A stretch of DNA of 64,000 nucleotides from Candidatus Howiella intestinavium. Its GTDB lineage: Bacteria > Bacillota > Clostridia > Oscillospirales > Acutalibacteraceae. The notes below the pieces were generated by a model. That model was not told the origin of the DNA. It did no database searches and saw only the letters and a list, made by a program, of their open reading frames with translations. This document shows positions 22,901-30,664 of this stretch, piece by piece. Each line of letters begins with the position of its first letter. The stretch's first letter is position 1. Location of the stretch: NCBI GenBank assembly GCA_904420585.1, contig CAJFVX010000018.1, positions 1 through 64,000 of the forward strand, read 5' to 3'. A program made the position numbers and the translations under genes.

Positions 22901-23167
22901 GCCAAGGGGCTGGAGTATCCGGCCGTTTTCCTCTGTGGCCTGCGGAAGGGCGTTTTGCCCCTGGAGCGCCCGGGCCAGGCGGCGGATATAGAGGAAGAAC
23001 GCCGCCTGTTTTATGTGGGACTGACCCGGGCCAAGGAGGAGCTCATCCTGCTTGCGGGAAGGGAGCCCTCCCCCTTCCTCTGTGACCTGCCCGAGGCCCT
23101 TTTGGAGCGGGGCCGGGCGTCAGAGCAGAAGCAGCCCTACGGCGGCAAGCAGCTGCGGCTGTTTTGA
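19973..23167 (+). CDS. Endonuclease Q-like PHP nuclease fused to UvrD-type helicase
   Basis: A 1064-residue two-part DNA repair protein. The N-terminal part (about 1-420) has a PHP metal-binding motif DLHIHSKYS at 4-12, further PHP histidines (SHSDAHSP) and a four-cysteine zinc ribbon (C275, C278, C291, C294), the layout of endonuclease Q, which nicks DNA 5' of deaminated bases. The C-terminal part (about 450-1064) is a superfamily 1A helicase: motif I GPGTGKTKT (near 485), motif II DEFQD (651-655), motif III GDPDQSIYGFRGAD, motif V TLMTLHGAKGLEYP and motif VI RRLFYVGLTRAKEE. A Lys/Ala-rich linker joins them. No LexA box was seen upstream. Single-gene unit with its own terminator. Confidence 0.9.
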   Translation: MQIADLHIHSKYSRATSRDCDAPHLEFWARRKGITLLGTGDFTHPAWRAELSERLEPAEEGVYTLREECRMPADGAAGAGRPRFVLSGEISSIYKKNGRVRKVHNVILLPSLQAADRLAARLEAIGNIHSDGRPILGLDSRDLLEITLETCPDAVFIPAHIWTPHFSLFGAFSGFDTIEECFEDMTPYIHALETGLSSDPPMNWRLSALDKYALVSHSDAHSPQKLGREADLLDIPLSFGALAAALRGRGGEGFKGTVEFFPEEGKYHLDGHRKCGLCLQPVETVAAGGRCPVCGGKLTIGVLHRVEELADRPEGFRPPDAPPYESLVPLPEIIAACSGVSAASQKVARRYEAMLRELGNEFYILRELPESQIEAFAGPAIAEGIRRVREGQVELAAGYDGEYGKVKILDEGEIQALSGQMRLFPGEKPVKKKARASLAGMKKQTAAEPAPAGEEKAGPLAELNDEQEAAAASKEAVTAVVAGPGTGKTKTLIARIAWLLEQGVKPGQITAVTFTNKAAEEMAGRLEACAGRRRARAVSVGTFHAICLHILEAAGLSVRLADEAASRRIAAEAAAETGCKWTPARILRAVSAVKNGLEAELPAGLYKAYNQRLQAAGYMDFDDLLLAVLKRFEKGEMPAGACRPFTHLLVDEFQDINPVQYRLVRAWSREGKSLFVIGDPDQSIYGFRGADSRCFARLQEELPQTKVVRLVRNYRSTPEIIGCALPAISRNPGGAGERVLEAQGSAGGKVRLLTAADGFAEALFVAKEIGRMVGGMDMLEAAAARPQVRSFGDIAVLYRTHKQAELLEQCLSAEDIPYIVRGRDDYLLDPAAAGLTAYFRWLLDEKDGYSLHTALTCLFGLSEEEAAALCADGMDRDTILRKAAETGGTAVRFGRCTGIYKERAAKEKPGRLLENLAADLELAGNPAVEKLERAALFYNHMDAFLQNLTLGAEGDISRSGGKTYTADAVTLMTLHGAKGLEYPAVFLCGLRKGVLPLERPGQAADIEEERRLFYVGLTRAKEELILLAGREPSPFLCDLPEALLERGRASEQKQPYGGKQLRLF

Positions 23168-23179
23168 CAGGATAGAAAT

Positions 23180-23208
23180 GGCCCCTGTGCAGAATCTGCA
23201 CAGGGGCC
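23180..23208. terminator. Terminator between convergent genes
   Basis: GGCCCCTGTGCAGA-atc-TGCACAGGGGCC hairpin, followed by only a short T stretch on the plus strand; it separates the nuclease-helicase gene from the convergent TIR gene. Confidence 0.65.
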
Positions 23209-23228
23209 TTGCGTATATTCGGGGAGGA

Positions 23229-25697
23229 TTAAGCGGTTAAATCGATCCACATGGCGGGACGAACGGCGCTGCATATGCGCTGATTGACAGAACCGCCGCT
23301 TTTGATAATATCACCGTCACAGTTGACATATGCAGCGGTTTCCTGATTATAACCTGGAGAGCGCAATCGCCATAAGGTGTTATCGTTGTTGCTGGAACTG
23401 TATGCTCCCTGGGCTATAGTGTAGCTGGTTGCAGCTGTCCGTCGATTGGTATTCGAGCTAAAGTATTGATTTGCTTCATTTATGCTAAGCAGAAACACTT
23501 TATCGATTGTATCATTCCCGCCGTCTGTATTGTAATCATTATTGTCAGTATTGACAATACTTGTGGATATAATTTTAGCTTGCTCTTCTTCACTAAAGGC
23601 TTCATTTAAGAATGTGTCATTTAGCCATTGACGTATAGAACATGTTTCCCAGGTAATATCTTCTCTTGTAGTATTATACGGCTGGCAATCAAGGCAATAT
23701 CTGCTGATAACTAGAATCTTATCATCCTCTTTTTTCAAGACAATCCATTCATTGGAATCATGGTAGTTGCCAAACTGAATAATTTCGCCCACACTGCAAG
23801 CATACATTTTCAAATCCGGATATTCCGTGGTAATAAGATTTACTTTTTCTTGCGAATCCTTATAATTCCCAAGACTGTAAAAAGTCAAGGCGGCCTTGTC
23901 ATATTGCCCGCTTTCATATAAGGCAGAAGCCTGGTTATATTTGTTTGTAGGAATAATTACGGTTACCAAAACAATGACAAAAGCGATGCAAACGGCCGCA
24001 GTCGGTGTCACAATGGCCGCAATTTTCTTGTTGCGCTTTTTTCGTTTTGCAGCGGCTATACGGGCTTCTTCGGCTCTGTGTTCCTCCTCCAGACGCCGGC
24101 GTTCTTCTTCTGCGCGAATTTCTTCGATACGGCGGCGGCAGGCAAGAATCTGCTCATCCGCGTCCTTCCAGCCGGGTATGGATTCGTATTTGGCGATAGC
24201 GTCTTCCAACTTGGAAATTCTATCGCCTGTGGTAAAGTCCCCTTCCTCGGTTGATGTTTTTGCCACTGCGTAGATAACTTTTGCCTGTGCATATACGGCG
24301 TCCTTGCGGCAGTTTTCCGCATTTGTGCGGCATTGCTCTGCCAACTGGGCGGCGTCTTTATAGGAGAAAATGGCGTCAAATTTCTGTGCGGCCTGCTGAT
24401 AGGCCGCTTCGTCTCCGGCGCTTTCCATGGCCCCGACGGCTTCTTTGTATGCTTTTTCCAGTAGAGTCCTTTCGTTGCGCTCTTTGATAGCTGCATTGTA
24501 TCCGGCTATTTCTGCTTTCAATTTATCATCAGCAAAGCGAAGGATTTTGCGATAGTTGTCTAAGTTTTCAAATGTGAAAAAACAGGACGATAAATCTTCT
24601 TTTTTGTGGACTTGTAATGCCGCCATCAGCTTCCCCAAGTAGGCCTCGGCGCATTCCGGGTCCTGGTCAAGCACCTTCTCGCAGTATGCGTCCGCCTCCT
24701 GCCAGTTTCCGTCCTCCAGAAACAAAAACGCCCGCTTTAAAAGGGGTTCGATATGGATACCGCCCACGGCCGGGGCGGCGGCCGACGCCGCCTTGGGGGC
24801 ACTGCCTGCCGTAATTTTCTTGATGCCGCGGATGAGATCCTGCATGAACCCCAGCTTGGACATATCCTGGGCCTGCAAATGGGAAAATTCCTCCGGCAAA
24901 TCGTAAGGATCCATATCCCGGTAGGCGGGGATAAGCACCTTTTTGGCCCCGTTCTTGATAAGCGCCAGATACCGGCTCCACTCGTTTTTTACCCAAACGG
25001 CGTTGAAGTATTCGGGCTTGGTGCCCAGCACCACCATGACCTTGGCGCTGTTTAAAGCGGCGAATATGTAGGGCTCGTATGCGGTGCCCAGCTTGTCCTC
25101 CAGGGTGATGCGGGAGAAAAACACCTTAAATCCCTCTTCTGCCAGTTGGTGGTAAAGCTCGGTGGCCAGGACGCTGTCCCGCGTCCGCCGGCCGTCGCTG
25201 CCCGTTTCCTTATAGCAGATGAACACGTCGAAGGGTTCTTCCTTCTGGGAAATGGCCAGGATGCCCTTTTGAATCTCATTGATGGTCTCCGCTTCCTGCT
25301 CGTACAGGGCCCGCTGGGCGCCGTCGGCGTATTGCAGGGCGGATTTGTAGTTGTCGTCGTCAAAAATAGAGGTAAACTGGGCCCGATTGACGGTGGGCAT
25401 ACGCTTGTGGGTGGCCGGGTCTTCCACGTACTCAATGCCGTACCGGCAGAGAACCAGGGACCAATAGGCTTCAGCGTCGGTCTTGTCCTCGTTGAGAATC
25501 TGCTCGTAAATCCCCATGGCCTTGTCAAACTCATTGTTGCGGCGAAAATGGTTAGCCCGGTCGTAGAGATTGGCCCGCCGCTGGTCGTCCAGCTTGGGGA
25601 GGGTCTGTTTGGTGCCGCAGCTGTCGCATACGGCTACGGTGTCGCCCGGGGCGAATTCCAGGGTTCCGCCGCACATTTTGCATTTGAATACTGCCAT
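23229..25697 (-). CDS. Zinc-ribbon/TIR/TPR membrane protein with DUF6273 domain
   Basis: An 822-residue protein, last gene of a three-gene operon. Order: zinc ribbon (CxxC at 6-9 and 24-27), TPR-like helices, a TIR domain (about 155-290; FDVFICYKE start) with E239 in WVKNEW matching the catalytic Glu of NAD-cleaving TIRs such as SARM1, TPR-like and charged coiled-coil region (to about 550), one membrane span (about 556-583), a YNQASALYESGQYDKA TPR-like segment, then a C-terminal DUF6273 domain (about 625-822; ending RPAMWIDL). AGGAGG lies 9 bases ahead of the ATG. The 3' half is clearly AT-richer than the TIR part. An NADase or signalling role is inferred; the trigger is unknown. Confidence 0.82.
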   Translation of the reverse strand: MAVFKCKMCGGTLEFAPGDTVAVCDSCGTKQTLPKLDDQRRANLYDRANHFRRNNEFDKAMGIYEQILNEDKTDAEAYWSLVLCRYGIEYVEDPATHKRMPTVNRAQFTSIFDDDNYKSALQYADGAQRALYEQEAETINEIQKGILAISQKEEPFDVFICYKETGSDGRRTRDSVLATELYHQLAEEGFKVFFSRITLEDKLGTAYEPYIFAALNSAKVMVVLGTKPEYFNAVWVKNEWSRYLALIKNGAKKVLIPAYRDMDPYDLPEEFSHLQAQDMSKLGFMQDLIRGIKKITAGSAPKAASAAAPAVGGIHIEPLLKRAFLFLEDGNWQEADAYCEKVLDQDPECAEAYLGKLMAALQVHKKEDLSSCFFTFENLDNYRKILRFADDKLKAEIAGYNAAIKERNERTLLEKAYKEAVGAMESAGDEAAYQQAAQKFDAIFSYKDAAQLAEQCRTNAENCRKDAVYAQAKVIYAVAKTSTEEGDFTTGDRISKLEDAIAKYESIPGWKDADEQILACRRRIEEIRAEEERRRLEEEHRAEEARIAAAKRKKRNKKIAAIVTPTAAVCIAFVIVLVTVIIPTNKYNQASALYESGQYDKAALTFYSLGNYKDSQEKVNLITTEYPDLKMYACSVGEIIQFGNYHDSNEWIVLKKEDDKILVISRYCLDCQPYNTTREDITWETCSIRQWLNDTFLNEAFSEEEQAKIISTSIVNTDNNDYNTDGGNDTIDKVFLLSINEANQYFSSNTNRRTAATSYTIAQGAYSSSNNDNTLWRLRSPGYNQETAAYVNCDGDIIKSGGSVNQRICSAVRPAMWIDLTA

Positions 25698-25721
25698 GGC
25701 CTGTCTACCTCCTGTTTTCTC

Positions 25722-26420
25722 CTATTTCAGCAATTTGCATTTCGTGTTCCTGTCCTGCACCAGCACCAGAACGGATTCCGCCGCCCCGGTTACGTCCCCC
25801 GCGCCGGAGGTGACCGCCCGGGCGAAGGCGTCAAAGGCCTGGGAAATCCGGGACTCCACATCGGCAAGGCCTTCGTCCGACATGGGGTCGCTGTAGCGGA
25901 AGGCCTCCCATACCTTTTTGGCCGCCGCTTTGGCTTCGGGCGCAGCCGCCCGCGTTATCAGCGTTTCGGCGTTGGCGGTCATGTATTTGATAAAAACGGT
26001 CTGGGATTTTACCTTGTCCCCCAGGTCGGATACAAGGGAGGCGGCGGCCTTGGCCTTTACTACGGAAAGGGCGGTAAAGCCCAAAATTAAGATGCAGGCC
26101 ACGGCCCCCACCCAATTGGGCAGACCGGGGATGACCATGCAGACCACGCCCACGATAAGGGAGACGATCAGGGCGGAAAAGCTAATGGTAATCAAGGGAA
26201 GGTGAAGGAACAGCTTATCCTTTGTTTTGCTCTTAAAAGCGAAAAACGCGCAGACCAGCTGGCCGATAAAAGCCAGGGTGATGAGGATATAGCCGCTCCA
26301 GAAGGCGCCGCCGAATTTGCTCAGGCCGGCGGCCTCGCTGGGGGTGGCGAATACGATGGCGTTGAAAACGGCCAGCAGAATTATCCAGGCGATGACATAG
26401 TACTTGAAATTTTTATTCAC
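25722..26420 (-). CDS. Membrane protein of unknown function (TIR operon)
   Basis: About 232 residues with four membrane spans in the first 140 residues (YYVIAWIILLAVFNAIVF first) and a soluble Ala-rich, helical C-terminal part with conserved-looking acidic helices. Family not recognised. A GTG at 26420 is preferred because GGAGGG lies 7 bases ahead; the ATG at 26426 is only one base from that element. The gene is 12 bases after the SPFH gene and 24 before the TIR gene, so the three are almost surely one transcript. Confidence 0.7.
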   Translation of the reverse strand: MNKNFKYYVIAWIILLAVFNAIVFATPSEAAGLSKFGGAFWSGYILITLAFIGQLVCAFFAFKSKTKDKLFLHLPLITISFSALIVSLIVGVVCMVIPGLPNWVGAVACILILGFTALSVVKAKAAASLVSDLGDKVKSQTVFIKYMTANAETLITRAAAPEAKAAAKKVWEAFRYSDPMSDEGLADVESRISQAFDAFARAVTSGAGDVTGAAESVLVLVQDRNTKCKLLK

Positions 26421-26432
26421 GGCCATACCCTC

Positions 26433-27680
26433 CTATGAAAGCTGTTCGCCGCAGGCGGGGCAGAACCGGGACCCTTCGGGGATCTGCCCGCCGCATTTGG
26501 GACAGGTGTTCACAAATTTGTGCCCGCATTCCGGGCAGAAATTCCCCTTTGCCACGGTTTTGCCGCAGGAAGGGCAGACAACCGTCTGATTCGCGGCGGG
26601 TTCCACCTTCCCGCCGCAGGAAGGGCAGAATTTGGCGCCCGCCGGAAGGGGGCTCCCGCAGGCGGTACAGCTGCCGCCGGCCGGTGCCGGCTGCCCGGCG
26701 GCGCTGATGGCGTCGCCTACCGCGCCGCCCACAAGGCCGCCCACCGCGCCCCCTACCCCGGCCATGGTGCCCAGGCCTACGCCCATGTTGGTGAACTGGC
26801 CGATGGCCTCGTTGCGCGCCACCTCGGCCGCCACGTCGAAGCCCCGCTCCTGGGCGTAGGTGTAGCCCTCCTGGGCCCGCTTGGCGGCCTGGGCTTTGGA
26901 GTCGATGACGACCTTTTGGGCCTCGGTCTCGGCGTAGATAAGGTCGGTCTGCTGCCGCAGCTTGGCCTCGGCCACGTCGGCGTACTGGCGGAAGTGCAGT
27001 TCCTTGAACTTTTCGTACTGGCGATCTCCGTCGGGTTTTACGATGGTGGTGACAAAGAAGCGTTCCAGGCTGATGCCGTAGTCGGCAAAGTCGGGGATAA
27101 GCAGTTTGTGCAGCTCGTCGGAAAAGAGGGTGAGATTTTCGTCGATCTCAAATATGTTGATGGACTTTGCCTTGATGACCTGCACCATGTAGGTCTTGAT
27201 GCGGGTCATGAGAAAGGCCCGGAAGAGGGAGACCAACTGCTGCTGGCCGAGGAAATTCTCGGTGCCCACCAGTTTTACAAGCAGCTTCCGGCTGTCCTCG
27301 GCCCGCAGGCTCATTTCCCCCGAGGCCCCGATGGAGATGGGGAAGCCGTAGGTGGGCTCCACATACTGCACCTTGGAATCGGTGCCCCATTTGATGGACA
27401 TCTGCTCGGTCTTATTGATAAAATAGACCTCGCAGTGAAAGGGTGTCCGGTCGCCGGTAGCCCGGTGCAGCACCTTCCCGATTTTGGGGATGTTCTCGGT
27501 TTCCAGGGTGTACCGCCCCGGCCCGAACAGATCCAGCGCCTGCCCGTTCATAAAGAAGATGGCTTCCTGGCTCTCGTGTACGATAAGCTGGGTCAGGCTG
27601 TTAAAATCCTCGCAGGGGTGCTTCCAGATAAAGGTGCTGTTATCACCCTCGTATTTAATTATCTCGGCTATCTGCGCCAT
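26433..27680 (-). CDS. SPFH-domain protein with triple zinc ribbons (YdjI-type)
   Basis: A 415-residue protein of the SPFH/band 7 superfamily (the group sometimes labelled virion core protein, YdjI in Bacillus). The N-terminal SPFH domain covers about residues 1-220, followed by a helical segment (EAKLRQQTDLIYAETEAQK), a Gly-rich hydrophobic stretch (about 285-315) and three paired-Cys zinc ribbons at the C-terminus (CTACG...CPSCG, CPSCG...CPECG, CPKCG...CPACG). SPFH proteins form membrane-associated oligomeric cages. AGGAGG precedes the ATG. First gene of the TIR operon. Confidence 0.85.
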   Translation of the reverse strand: MAQIAEIIKYEGDNSTFIWKHPCEDFNSLTQLIVHESQEAIFFMNGQALDLFGPGRYTLETENIPKIGKVLHRATGDRTPFHCEVYFINKTEQMSIKWGTDSKVQYVEPTYGFPISIGASGEMSLRAEDSRKLLVKLVGTENFLGQQQLVSLFRAFLMTRIKTYMVQVIKAKSINIFEIDENLTLFSDELHKLLIPDFADYGISLERFFVTTIVKPDGDRQYEKFKELHFRQYADVAEAKLRQQTDLIYAETEAQKVVIDSKAQAAKRAQEGYTYAQERGFDVAAEVARNEAIGQFTNMGVGLGTMAGVGGAVGGLVGGAVGDAISAAGQPAPAGGSCTACGSPLPAGAKFCPSCGGKVEPAANQTVVCPSCGKTVAKGNFCPECGHKFVNTCPKCGGQIPEGSRFCPACGEQLS

Positions 27681-27823
27681 TTGCTCCGCCTCCTGTTATG
27701 CTGTTGCCTGCTGCGCGCCAAACGCGCCTTACCCGGTTGGAGGGTATGCCCCAATCCGGACACTGGAGCGCCCTCTTAAAATAATACCTGCCGTTTCACG
27801 AAAAATGACGAATAAAAGAAAAA

Positions 27824-29257
27824 TTACACGTTGATTTCCACCTGTACGCCCAAATCGTCGGCGTACTTGTCCAGGATGGGCTGGACGGTTTCGGATACAA
27901 ATTCCTCCACCTGTTTGCCCGAGCGCCCTACAAAGTTGGCAGGCTCCAGTATCCGGAGAATATCCTCCTTGGTCATGCCGAAGATGGGGTCGCCGGCGAT
28001 GCGATCCACAAGGTCGTTCTCCAGGCCCTCTTCCTTGACCCGCCGGGCCGCGGCCATGGAGTGCTGCCGGACATGCTCGTGCAGCTCCTGCCGGTCGCCG
28101 CCCAGCTTGACGGCGTCCATCATAATATTTTCGGTAGCCATGAAGGGCAGTTCCTTGCGCAGATGCTGCTCGATGACCTTGGGATAGACCACCAGCCCGT
28201 CCACCACGTTGATGTACAGGTTCAGGATGGCGTCCACAGCCAGGAAGGCCTCGGGCACGCTGATGCGCTTGTTGGCCGAGTCGTCCAGGGTACGCTCGAA
28301 CCACTGGGTGGAGGCGGTGACGGCCGGGTTGAGGGCATCGATAAAGACGTAGCGGGCCAAAGAGGAGATGCGCTCGGAACGCATGGGGTTGCGCTTGTAG
28401 GCCATGGCGGAGGAGCCTATCTGGTTCTTTTCAAAGGGCTCTTCCACCTCTTTCAGATGCTGCAGCAGCCGCAGGTCGTTTGAGAACTTCATGGCCGACT
28501 GGGCGATGCCGCTTAAGGTGTTCAGCACAAAGCTGTCCACCTTGCGGGAATAGGTCTGGCCGGAGACCGGCTGGGTCTCGGCAAAGCCCATTTTTTCAGC
28601 GATTTTCTTGTCCAGCGCCCGAATTTTTTCATGGTCGCCCTCAAACAGCTCCATAAAGCTGGCCTGGGTGCCGGTGGTGCCCTTGCAGCCTAAAAGGCGC
28701 ATATTGTCCAGCCGGAACTCCAGTTCATTTAAATCCAGCACCAGGTCGTAGAGCCAGAGGGAGGCGCGCTTGCCCACGGTGGTGGGCTGGGCGGGCTGGA
28801 AATGGGTGAAGGCCAGGGTGGGCAGGTCCTTATATTCCATGGCGAACTTGGCCAGCTCGCCTATAAGGCTGACCAGCTTTTTGCGGATAAGCCGCAGGCC
28901 CTCGGTCATAATGATAATATCGGTATTGTCGCCCACGTAGCAGGAGGTGGCGCCCAAATGGATGATGCCCTTGGCCTTGGGGCACTGCTGGCCGTAGGCG
29001 TAGACGTGGGACATGACGTCGTGCCGGACTTCCTTTTCCCGCTTGATAGCCACATCGTAATTGATGTCGTCCACATGGGCCTTCAGCTCGGCAATCTGTT
29101 CATCAGTGATGGGAAGCCCCAGTTCCTTTTCGGCTTCGGCCAGGGCTATCCAGAGGCGGCGCCAGGTGGTAAACTTCTTGTCATTGGAGAAGATGTGCTG
29201 CATCTCGGGACTGGCGTACCGGCTGCAAAGGGGGCTTTGATAGGTGTCGTTCATCAT
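27824..29257 (-). CDS. purB: Adenylosuccinate lyase
   Basis: Removes fumarate from adenylosuccinate and from SAICAR in purine synthesis. The 477-residue protein has the fumarase/aspartase superfamily signature as SSAMAYKRNPMRSERI and the upstream GATSCYVGDNTD and THFQPAQPTTVGKR blocks. The ATG at 29257 is chosen because AAGGA lies 7 bases ahead; an in-frame extension to 29428 would read over the promoter. No neighbours from purine synthesis are nearby. Confidence 0.95.
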   Translation of the reverse strand: MMNDTYQSPLCSRYASPEMQHIFSNDKKFTTWRRLWIALAEAEKELGLPITDEQIAELKAHVDDINYDVAIKREKEVRHDVMSHVYAYGQQCPKAKGIIHLGATSCYVGDNTDIIIMTEGLRLIRKKLVSLIGELAKFAMEYKDLPTLAFTHFQPAQPTTVGKRASLWLYDLVLDLNELEFRLDNMRLLGCKGTTGTQASFMELFEGDHEKIRALDKKIAEKMGFAETQPVSGQTYSRKVDSFVLNTLSGIAQSAMKFSNDLRLLQHLKEVEEPFEKNQIGSSAMAYKRNPMRSERISSLARYVFIDALNPAVTASTQWFERTLDDSANKRISVPEAFLAVDAILNLYINVVDGLVVYPKVIEQHLRKELPFMATENIMMDAVKLGGDRQELHEHVRQHSMAAARRVKEEGLENDLVDRIAGDPIFGMTKEDILRILEPANFVGRSGKQVEEFVSETVQPILDKYADDLGVQVEINV

Positions 29258-29366
29258 GGCTTTATCCTTCCCGCCGCTGCCGCTGCGGCCTTTGGATTTC
29301 CCCGCCGCGCGGCCTGTTCCGGCGGGGGCGGCCGGGATGTCCCAAACCGCATGAAAATCTGCTTTC

Positions 29367-29395
29367 ATTATACCGGAAAAGGGGAGACAAGACAA
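29367..29395 (-). promoter_or_regulatory. Sigma-A promoter of purB
   Basis: Minus strand: TTGTCT (29395-29390), 17-bp spacer, TATAAT (29372-29367). No purine riboswitch-like structure was recognised in the 110-nt leader. Confidence 0.75.
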
Positions 29396-29495
29396 GTTAT
29401 GGGCGGCGGGTTTTGCCAAAATACCCATTTTCCGGCCTGTCTTCCCCCGGGTTTGGCATGGGGATGGAGAATTTACCGGAGCCGGCCGGTTTCGA

Positions 29496-29525
29496 TTGAC
29501 AAGAGGCCTTGCAAGGTATTATTAT
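29496..29525 (+). promoter_or_regulatory. Sigma-A promoter of galE
   Basis: Perfect TTGACA at 29496-29501 and TATTAT at 29520-29525 (18-bp spacer; an alternative TATTAT at 29517 gives 15). Confidence 0.7.
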
Positions 29526-29566
29526 GTGTATAGGAAATAGGAATTTAAGGGAAAGGGGTAAGGACA

Positions 29567-30583
29567 ATGGCGATTTTAATTACCGGCGGCGCCGGCTATA
29601 TCGGCAGCCACACCTGTGTGGAGATGCAGAAGGCCGGCTATGATGTGATTGTAGTCGACAACCTCTGCAACAGCAAGCGGGAGGTTCTGCATCGGGTGGA
29701 AAAACTCACCGGCAAACCGGTTCCCTTCTATCAGGCGGATATCCGGGATGAGGAAGCCCTGCGGAAGATATTCCGGGAAAATGAAATCCAGGCGGTCATC
29801 CACTTTGCCGGGCTTAAGGCGGTGGGGGAGTCGGTGGAAATCCCTCTGGAATACTATGACAACAACGTGGCCGGCACCCTGACCCTCTGCCGGGTCATGC
29901 GGGAGGCCGGGGTGAAGAAGATTGTCTTCAGCTCGTCGGCCACGGTGTACGGCGTGGCCGAGAAAATGCCGCTGACCGAGGATATGCCCCTTGGGGCCAT
30001 CAACCCCTATGGGCGCACCAAGCTGTTTATCGAAGAAATCCTGCGGGATATAAGCCATGCGGACGCCGAATGGAGCGTTTCCCTGCTGCGGTACTTTAAC
30101 CCCATAGGCGCCCATGAGAGCGGTACCATCGGGGAGGATCCCAAGGGCATTCCCAACAACCTGATGCCTTATATCGCCCAGGTGGCGGTGGGCCGCCTGC
30201 CCATGCTGCAGGTCTTCGGCGACGATTATCCCACCGTCGACGGCACCGGTGTGCGGGACTATATCCACGTGGTGGACCTGGCCCGGGGGCATGTGAAGGC
30301 GGTGGATTGGGCGCTGCAGAACACTGGGTGCGATGCCGTCAATCTGGGCACCGGCCGGGGCTGCAGCGTGCTGGAACTGGTGGCGGCCTTTGAGAAGGCC
30401 TCCGGCGTAGAAATCCCTTATAAGATTGTCGGCCGCCGGCCGGGCGATCCGGCCACGGTGTACGCCGACGTGCAGAAGGCCAAAAACGTCTTGGGCTGGG
30501 AAGCGCAATATTCCATCGGGAAGATGTGCGAGGACAGCTGGCGCTGGCAGAAAAACAACCCCAACGGCTACGAAGGGGAATAA
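29567..30583 (+). CDS. galE: UDP-glucose 4-epimerase
   Basis: Interconverts UDP-galactose and UDP-glucose, closing the Leloir pathway begun by galK and galT at the window start. The 338-residue short-chain dehydrogenase-type protein has TGGAGYIGSH for NAD binding at the N-terminus, the SSSATVYG strand and the catalytic YxxxK in NPYGRTK. GGAAAGGGG precedes the ATG. It is a single-gene unit with its own promoter and a strong terminator. Confidence 0.95.
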   Translation: MAILITGGAGYIGSHTCVEMQKAGYDVIVVDNLCNSKREVLHRVEKLTGKPVPFYQADIRDEEALRKIFRENEIQAVIHFAGLKAVGESVEIPLEYYDNNVAGTLTLCRVMREAGVKKIVFSSSATVYGVAEKMPLTEDMPLGAINPYGRTKLFIEEILRDISHADAEWSVSLLRYFNPIGAHESGTIGEDPKGIPNNLMPYIAQVAVGRLPMLQVFGDDYPTVDGTGVRDYIHVVDLARGHVKAVDWALQNTGCDAVNLGTGRGCSVLELVAAFEKASGVEIPYKIVGRRPGDPATVYADVQKAKNVLGWEAQYSIGKMCEDSWRWQKNNPNGYEGE

Positions 30584-30594
30584 GCGGAATAATA

Positions 30595-30646
30595 AAGCCG
30601 CAGGGCGGTATGGCAAGAAACCATACCGCCCTGCGGCTTTTTTTTC
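30595..30646. terminator. Strong terminator after galE
   Basis: A 19-bp stem (30595-30613 with 30621-30639) with a 7-base loop, then eight T. On the minus strand it also lies just beyond the end of the dockerin gene. Confidence 0.92.
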
Positions 30647-30664
30647 GACCGGTTTCGGCCGCCC

